Positions 6,877-11,136 of a stretch of 11,136 nt of DNA are shown here, one piece after another (position 1 is the stretch's first letter; each line of letters opens with the position of its first letter). The notes beneath the pieces were generated by a model, which saw only the letters and a list, made by a program, of their open reading frames with translations, did no database searches and was not told the origin of the DNA. A program made the translations under genes and the position numbers. This DNA comes from Bacteroidales bacterium UBA5266 (GTDB lineage: Bacteria > Bacteroidota > Bacteroidia > Bacteroidales > WCHB1-69): assembly GCA_002411545.1 (NCBI GenBank), contig DHTG01000015.1, positions 1 to 11,136 on the forward strand, written 5' to 3'.

Positions 6877-7671
6877 ATGGCATTAAAGCAATCGCTGGAA
6901 AAAAACGGAAATGTTTTATTTCGTTATCGTGGACAAATTCCTTTGTTCGTTTTTATATTGGGTTTACCTTTTATATATTTCACTTATTTCACTGATAATT
7001 ATAAACTGTTTTCGCAATTCTTCGGTAGTGGCTTGTCTTGTTTTTGGACAACGATAAGCATTCTATCGATTGTTGTTTCATTGCTTGGAATAGTGACTCG
7101 GGCTTACACCATAGGAACAACCCCTCGCGGCACATCGGGAAGGAACCGCGAAAAGCAAGTAGCCAACCAACTAAACACAAAAGGGATTTATTCAGTGGTT
7201 CGACACCCTTTGTATGTGGGTAATTATTTAATGTGGGCGGGATTGTTGATTTTTGTTGCCAATATATATTTATTTATAATTGCTTCTTTGTTATATTGGC
7301 TCTATTACGAAAGGATTATGTTTACCGAAGAATGTTATTTGGAAAAACAGTTTGGCGAAGATTTTATTCAATGGTCGTTGAAAGTGCCTGCTTTTGTGCC
7401 GGCTTTCAAGCAATTTGAAAAAGGCGATATTCCTTTTTCCTTCAAATCTGTTTTACGCAGAGAATATTCGGGAGCTTTTGCCATAACGCTTTGTTTTACT
7501 TTGGTTGATTATATACGTTACTATGCCATTACACTACAAGATAATATTATGCAACCGCAATGGATACGTTTATCCCTCCTTTGCCTCGCCGTTATGGCCG
7601 TGTTAACCATCGTTTTAAGAACATTGAAACACTACACCCCTATCTTGAACCGCGCACCGGGTAGAGATTAA
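6877..7671 (+). CDS. Isoprenylcysteine carboxyl methyltransferase-like membrane methyltransferase
   Basis: A 264-residue polytopic inner-membrane protein of the ICMT/PEMT methyltransferase superfamily. Hydrophobic segments are visible at about 21-38, 52-75, 116-143, 198-218 and 230-248. The SAM-binding core is the RHPLYVGN motif at 109-116, preceded by GIYSVVRHP, and the downstream ERIMFTEECYLEKQFGEDF..W..KVPAFVP region (145-175), which matches the 'E...L...FG..Y..Y...VP' half of the ICMT signature. The cytoplasmic loop TTPRGTSGRN (81-90) is a further conserved-looking stretch. Bacteria lack prenylated CaaX proteins, so the substrate is not isoprenylcysteine. Some related bacterial proteins, notably Leptospira LmtA, methylate the 1-phosphate of lipid A, and that is a reasonable but unproven hypothesis here. 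Compared with minimal ICMT-like proteins of about 150-200 residues it has two additional C-terminal helices. It is the only plus-strand gene in the window and is transcribed alone. Confidence 0.85.
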   Translation: MALKQSLEKNGNVLFRYRGQIPLFVFILGLPFIYFTYFTDNYKLFSQFFGSGLSCFWTTISILSIVVSLLGIVTRAYTIGTTPRGTSGRNREKQVANQLNTKGIYSVVRHPLYVGNYLMWAGLLIFVANIYLFIIASLLYWLYYERIMFTEECYLEKQFGEDFIQWSLKVPAFVPAFKQFEKGDIPFSFKSVLRREYSGAFAITLCFTLVDYIRYYAITLQDNIMQPQWIRLSLLCLAVMAVLTIVLRTLKHYTPILNRAPGRD

Positions 7672-7705
7672 ATAAAAGCCATTGTTTCCTTTTGAAGGTT
7701 AAATG

Positions 7706-8497
7706 TTATTTTTTCTTCTTCTTTGGAACATATGGTTTCTTTTTAGTTTTAATATACACGTGTTTGATTGTTGCAGATGTGGTTTGTCTTTCATCAATAT
7801 CGAAATGCGATTTCAATGATTTAATCAAAGGAGTAAGTTTCAGGAAGCCGTAGTTTCGGGGGTCGAAATCGGGTTTTTTCTTCATAATCATATTGCCTAC
7901 ATCGCCCAAAAAGGCCCACCCGTCGTCGTCGGCAATGTCGTCAACAGAGGCTGCTATTAAGGCTATGGTTGAGGAATTGATTTTATGAATAGATTTTTGT
8001 ACTGATGGTTCTTTAACTTGAGATTCAATTGTTTGAATTTCATTATCTTCTTCTTCGGAATGGAGTATTTCGAGGTAAATAAATTTATCGCAAGCCGCTA
8101 TAAAAGGATAGGGAGTTTTCTTCTCACCAAAACCAAAAACTATCATTCCCGATTCGCGTAATCGCAATGCAAGACGTGTGAAATCGCTATCACTGGATAT
8201 GATACAAAATCCGCCTACTTTGCCAGCGTAAAGGATATCCATAGCATCAATAATCATTGCTGAATCGGTAGAGTTTTTGCCTGAGGTATAACTATATTGT
8301 TGAATGGGTGTGATGGCATGTTCAAGTAATACAGATTTCCATTTAGTTAGGTTTGGTTTTGTCCAATCGCCGTAAATTCGTTTAAATGTAGGAGAACCGT
8401 ACTTGGCAATTTCTTCTAAAATATTTTTAATATATTCGCTAGGAATATTATCAGCATCAATGGTAACGGCTAATTTTAAATCTGCTTTTTTTTCCAT
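7706..8497 (-). CDS. NYN (PIN-like) domain protein with C-terminal OST-HTH/LOTUS domain
   Basis: A 263-residue protein of the LabA/NYN type. The N-terminal NYN domain (about 8-150) is a PIN-like RNase fold with the expected acidic residues: D14 and D16 in VTIDADNIP, D78 in STDSAM, D84/D87 in IIDAMD, and D103/D105 in IISSDSDFTRLALRLRE. KVGGFCIISSDSDF is the strongest family match. A glutamate-rich linker (about 146-165) leads to an OST-HTH/LOTUS domain (about 171-245; DGWAFLGDVGNMI, DPRNYGFLKLTPLIKS), a winged-helix module that binds RNA, including G-quadruplex RNA in studied cases. The protein ends in a strongly basic tail (KTKKKPYVPKKKKK) that may add nucleic-acid affinity. Metal-dependent RNase activity and an RNA turnover role are inferred from the fold; the biological target is unknown. 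The gene is monocistronic, between ileS and the convergent membrane methyltransferase gene, and has its own good promoter. Confidence 0.9.
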   Translation of the reverse strand: MEKKADLKLAVTIDADNIPSEYIKNILEEIAKYGSPTFKRIYGDWTKPNLTKWKSVLLEHAITPIQQYSYTSGKNSTDSAMIIDAMDILYAGKVGGFCIISSDSDFTRLALRLRESGMIVFGFGEKKTPYPFIAACDKFIYLEILHSEEEDNEIQTIESQVKEPSVQKSIHKINSSTIALIAASVDDIADDDGWAFLGDVGNMIMKKKPDFDPRNYGFLKLTPLIKSLKSHFDIDERQTTSATIKHVYIKTKKKPYVPKKKKK

Positions 8498-8562
8498 GAG
8501 GGTTAATTTATATTTATTTATGAAAGATTACTTATAATAACTGAATAAAGTTTTACGAGAAA

Positions 8563-8594
8563 CAAAAATATATAAAAATAACGAACGAGCAAAA
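8563..8594 (-). promoter_or_regulatory. Strong-match Bacteroidetes promoter for the NYN-LOTUS gene
   Basis: On the minus strand TTTTG (8590-8594) is followed after 19 nt by TATTTTTG (8563-8570). Both elements and the spacing agree with the Bacteroidetes consensus TTTG-N19-21-TAnnTTTG. The predicted leader is about 60 nt, AT-rich, without a clear Shine-Dalgarno sequence before the ATG at 8497. Confidence 0.7.
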
Positions 8595-8634
8595 TGTAAT
8601 ATATTCATTATGCTTTAATTATTTAATATATAAT

Positions 8635-8666
8635 AAAAAGCAACGTTTTTGATTTTTATGCTTTTT
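8635..8666 (-). terminator. Possible intrinsic terminator at the end of ileS
   Basis: AAAAAGCA (8635-8642) and TGCTTTTT (8659-8666) are perfect 8-bp inverted repeats around a 16-nt loop that contains the ileS stop codon. On the ileS transcript the right arm ends in a U run followed by AUUAUAUAUU. The stem is mostly A-U and the loop is long, so its strength is doubtful, but its position is right and the next gene has its own promoter. Confidence 0.33.
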
Positions 8667-11136
8667 TTACTTCGATAGCAAGAATAATAGTATCAGATAA
8701 TTCAATGCTTATATCGGATTGGAAATCTTTTACAAGGGTTAACTGATTGCAAAGAATTTCGGAACAGATATAATCTTTATGTAAAAGCAAAACTTCTTCC
8801 ACTTCGGGATGATGACTTATTGTTACATTGATTTTATCGATTACGTCTAGATCACTTTCTTTGCGTATGTTTTGGATGCGGTTAACCATTTCGCGGGCAA
8901 TACCCTCGTTTTTGAGTTCGTTTGTAATGTTGATATCGAGGGCGACGGTAATATTGTCTTCGGTCGAGACTATCCATCCCGGAATGTCTTCGGTAAGGAT
9001 TTCTACATCTTCAATAGTTAGCATTATTTCTTCTTGTTCAATATGCAAGCAAAGTTCTTTATCTTTTTCCATACGGTTAATATCGGCTTGAGAACATTGA
9101 GCTATGGCTGCGGCAATGGCTTTCATGTTTTTTCCGTATTTAGGGCCTAAGGTTTTGAAGTTAGGTTTTATCTTTTTAACCAAAATATTGTTGTCGTCGC
9201 TGAGGTATTCTATGGCTTTGATATTAACTTCGGCCATTATCAAATCTTTCACCGTTTCGATTTGGCGGATGCGATTTTTATCCGAAATCGGGATAATAAT
9301 TTTCGAAAGAGGTTGCCTTACTTTAATGTTATTACGTTTCCTAAGTGAAAGTACCATCGATGAAATTTGTTGTGCCAATTGCATTTGTTGTTCCAATTCA
9401 GGGTCGATAAATCGGCTGTCGGCTTGGGGAAAATCGCTGTGATGCACCGATTCGGCGGTATTTTTTCGGCTGACGGTATTTAGGTCACGGTATAATTGTT
9501 CGGCAAAAAAAGGAGCGATGGGTGCCATGAGTTTAGCGATGGTTTCCAAGCAACTGTAAAGCGTTTGATAAGCCGAAATTTTATCTTCGTTGTATTCGCC
9601 TTTCCAGAACCGGCGACGGCTGAGTCGTACATACCAATTACTTAAATACACATCCACAAAATACTGTATGGCTCTGCCGGCTTTGGTAGGTTCGTAGTCG
9701 GCATAATAAGCATCTACATTATTGATTAATGTATTCAGTTCCGATAATATCCAACGGTCGATTTCGGGGCGTTGGTCAATGGCGATATCCACTTCTTTAT
9801 AGGTGAAACAGTCAATATTGGCATAGAGGGCGAAGAAACTATACGTATTATATAAAGTCCCGAAGAATTTACGTCTGACTTCGTCTATGCCGTCCAAATC
9901 GAATTTAAGGTTTTCCCAAGGCTGGGTGTTGGTAATCATATACCAGCGAGTGGCATCGGGGCCGTATTTTTGTAATGTTTCGAAGGGATCGACGGCATTA
10001 CCCAGTCGTTTCGACATTTTGTTCCCGTTTTTATCTAAAACCAATCCGTTTGAAATCACATTTTTATAAGCTACCGAATCGGAAATGATGGTGGCAATGG
10101 CGTGAAGGGTAAAGAACCAGCCTCGGGTTTGGTCAACACCTTCTGCTATGAAATCGGCAGGGAAGGATTTGGAAATATCGTTGTGGGGATAGAAGTATTG
10201 AGCATAAGGCATGGCACCGCTATCGAACCAAACATCGATTAAATCAAGTTCGCGCGTCATTTTCTTTCCGGAAGGCGAAACTAAAATAACTTTATCAATG
10301 TAAGGACGATGTAAATCGAAATTTTGATAATCATGCGATTGATAAGGATTTTCTTTCATAAAACCGGTGGCAACGGCTTTATCGATTTCTTGCCTAAGTT
10401 GAGCTACCGATTCGATACAGATTTCTTCTTTACCGTCGTCGGTACGCCAAATGGGTAGGGGAGTACCCCAGTAACGAGAGCGGGAAAGATTCCAGTCGAC
10501 CAGGTTTTCCAACCAATTGCCGAAACGTCCGCTTCCGGTCGATTCGGGTTTCCATTGGATGGTTTTATTTAAAGCAAGTAAACGATTTTTTACGGCGGTT
10601 GTACGTATAAACCAACTGTCTAATGGATAATATAAGATAGGTTTGTCGGTACGCCAGCAATGAGGGTAGTTGTGTGTATGTTTCTCTATCTTAAATGCTA
10701 AGTTTTGTTGTTTCAGCATAACACAAAGGTCGATATCCAAAGTTGTTTCGTTGGTTTCGGATTTAGCATCGTAATCGTTTTTCACATAACGTCCGGAAAA
10801 ATCTTTGTATAAATCGATATTAACATTGTTTTTCAAAAAGTCGGGATCGAGGTCTTCGATTTTATAAAATTTACCTGTTTTATCGACCATAGGTTGGCGT
10901 TTCTTTTCGCGGTCGTACATAAACAGCGGAGGTACACCGGCTTGTTTAGCCACACGGTCATCATCGGCACCGAAAGTAGGGGAAATATGAACGATACCTG
11001 TACCGTCTTCGGTAGTAACATAATCGCCGGCTATCACGCGGAAGGCCCCTTGACCGGGGTTTACCCATGGAATCAATTGTTCGTATTGTATCCCAATTAA
11101 ATCCGTTCCTTTGCATTCGGCAACAACTTGATAAGG
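8656..11136 (-). CDS. ileS: Isoleucyl-tRNA synthetase, C-terminal 826 residues (N-terminus beyond window)
   Basis: Charges tRNA-Ile with isoleucine in the cytoplasm. The frame is open to the right edge, so the gene is cut by the window; about 300 N-terminal residues, with the HIGH motif, are missing. Numbering from the edge: the end of the CP1 editing domain shows GTGIVHISPTFGADDD (45-60); the catalytic domain resumes with WNLSRSRYWGTPLPIW (215-230), VWFDSGAMPYAQ (302-313) and GNKMSKRLGN (371-380), the second class I signature in its KMSKR form; the anticodon-binding domain carries WYVRLSRRRFW (501-511). The C-terminal region has no CxxC zinc finger, unlike E. coli-type IleS1. The KMSKR form, the eukaryote-like sequence style and the missing zinc finger place it with the IleS2/eukaryote-like clade, which in other bacteria includes enzymes poorly inhibited by mupirocin. 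No frameshift is seen across the 2,481 bases. Confidence 0.97.
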   Translation of the reverse strand, partial: PYQVVAECKGTDLIGIQYEQLIPWVNPGQGAFRVIAGDYVTTEDGTGIVHISPTFGADDDRVAKQAGVPPLFMYDREKKRQPMVDKTGKFYKIEDLDPDFLKNNVNIDLYKDFSGRYVKNDYDAKSETNETTLDIDLCVMLKQQNLAFKIEKHTHNYPHCWRTDKPILYYPLDSWFIRTTAVKNRLLALNKTIQWKPESTGSGRFGNWLENLVDWNLSRSRYWGTPLPIWRTDDGKEEICIESVAQLRQEIDKAVATGFMKENPYQSHDYQNFDLHRPYIDKVILVSPSGKKMTRELDLIDVWFDSGAMPYAQYFYPHNDISKSFPADFIAEGVDQTRGWFFTLHAIATIISDSVAYKNVISNGLVLDKNGNKMSKRLGNAVDPFETLQKYGPDATRWYMITNTQPWENLKFDLDGIDEVRRKFFGTLYNTYSFFALYANIDCFTYKEVDIAIDQRPEIDRWILSELNTLINNVDAYYADYEPTKAGRAIQYFVDVYLSNWYVRLSRRRFWKGEYNEDKISAYQTLYSCLETIAKLMAPIAPFFAEQLYRDLNTVSRKNTAESVHHSDFPQADSRFIDPELEQQMQLAQQISSMVLSLRKRNNIKVRQPLSKIIIPISDKNRIRQIETVKDLIMAEVNIKAIEYLSDDNNILVKKIKPNFKTLGPKYGKNMKAIAAAIAQCSQADINRMEKDKELCLHIEQEEIMLTIEDVEILTEDIPGWIVSTEDNITVALDINITNELKNEGIAREMVNRIQNIRKESDLDVIDKINVTISHHPEVEEVLLLHKDYICSEILCNQLTLVKDFQSDISIELSDTIILAIEVKKA

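Noticed and set aside
7680..7705. CCTT-TTG-AAGG mini-hairpin flanked by CATT/AATG in the 34-bp gap between the convergent genes
   Set aside because: It sits where a bidirectional terminator is expected and T-rich sequence follows on the plus strand, but the stem is only 4 bp with mismatched flanks; not strong enough to annotate.
11074..11076. TTG codon as a possible start of ileS
   Set aside because: The frame continues open to the right edge and the upstream 20 codons read as IleS (VVAECKGTDLIGIQYEQ), so this codon is an internal leucine.
8828..11100. Plus-strand open frames opposite ileS (60-112 codons)
   Set aside because: They are antisense shadows of a continuous, conserved synthetase frame, serine/isoleucine-rich low-complexity translations without any family motif.
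1..11136. CRISPR array, defence island, transposon or phage
   Set aside because: No spaced direct repeats, transposase, integrase, restriction or toxin-antitoxin genes were seen, and nearly all coding capacity is explained by metabolic and glycan genes.

Overview
The window looks like a chromosomal segment from a low-GC member of the Bacteroidetes, probably Bacteroidales. Three things point there: several gene starts are preceded by the phylum's -7 element TAnnTTTG (two also have an upstream TTTG), Shine-Dalgarno sequences are mostly absent, and the proteins resemble that group (a YfhO-type membrane protein, a eukaryote-like IleS without a C-terminal zinc finger, a PyrD of the class 1B type). 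The order was inferred from the sequence alone.

Positions 1-4341, all on the minus strand, form a surface-glycan segment. Transcription would run from a UDP-glucuronate decarboxylase (UDP-xylose synthesis) through a truncated FkbM-type methyltransferase remnant, an HlpA-like glycosyltransferase, a zinc-ribbon SAM methyltransferase and a GT4-type glycosyltransferase, towards a YfhO-family membrane protein whose first 85 codons are in the window. This stretch is visibly more AT-rich than the housekeeping genes to its right. Together the genes could supply a nucleotide sugar, transfer sugars and methylate a glycan. The FkbM scrap suggests gene turnover at this place.

Positions 4428-6632 (minus) hold an aminopeptidase P-family metallopeptidase and dihydroorotate dehydrogenase, 3 nt apart and probably co-transcribed (pyrD first). 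The electron-transfer partner gene pyrK is not beside pyrD here. A 244-bp divergent intergenic region separates pyrD from the only plus-strand gene (6877-7671), an isoprenylcysteine-methyltransferase-like membrane protein.

Positions 7706-8497 (minus) encode a NYN nuclease-like domain joined to an OST-HTH/LOTUS domain, behind the best-matching promoter in the window. Positions 8656-11136 (minus) are the C-terminal 826 residues of isoleucyl-tRNA synthetase, whose N-terminus lies beyond the right edge.

No rRNA, tRNA, CRISPR array, insertion sequence or phage gene was seen. I found no clearly new multi-gene system. The items most worth a second look are the FkbM remnant, the sugar-modification cassette, the NYN-LOTUS protein and the pyrD without pyrK.
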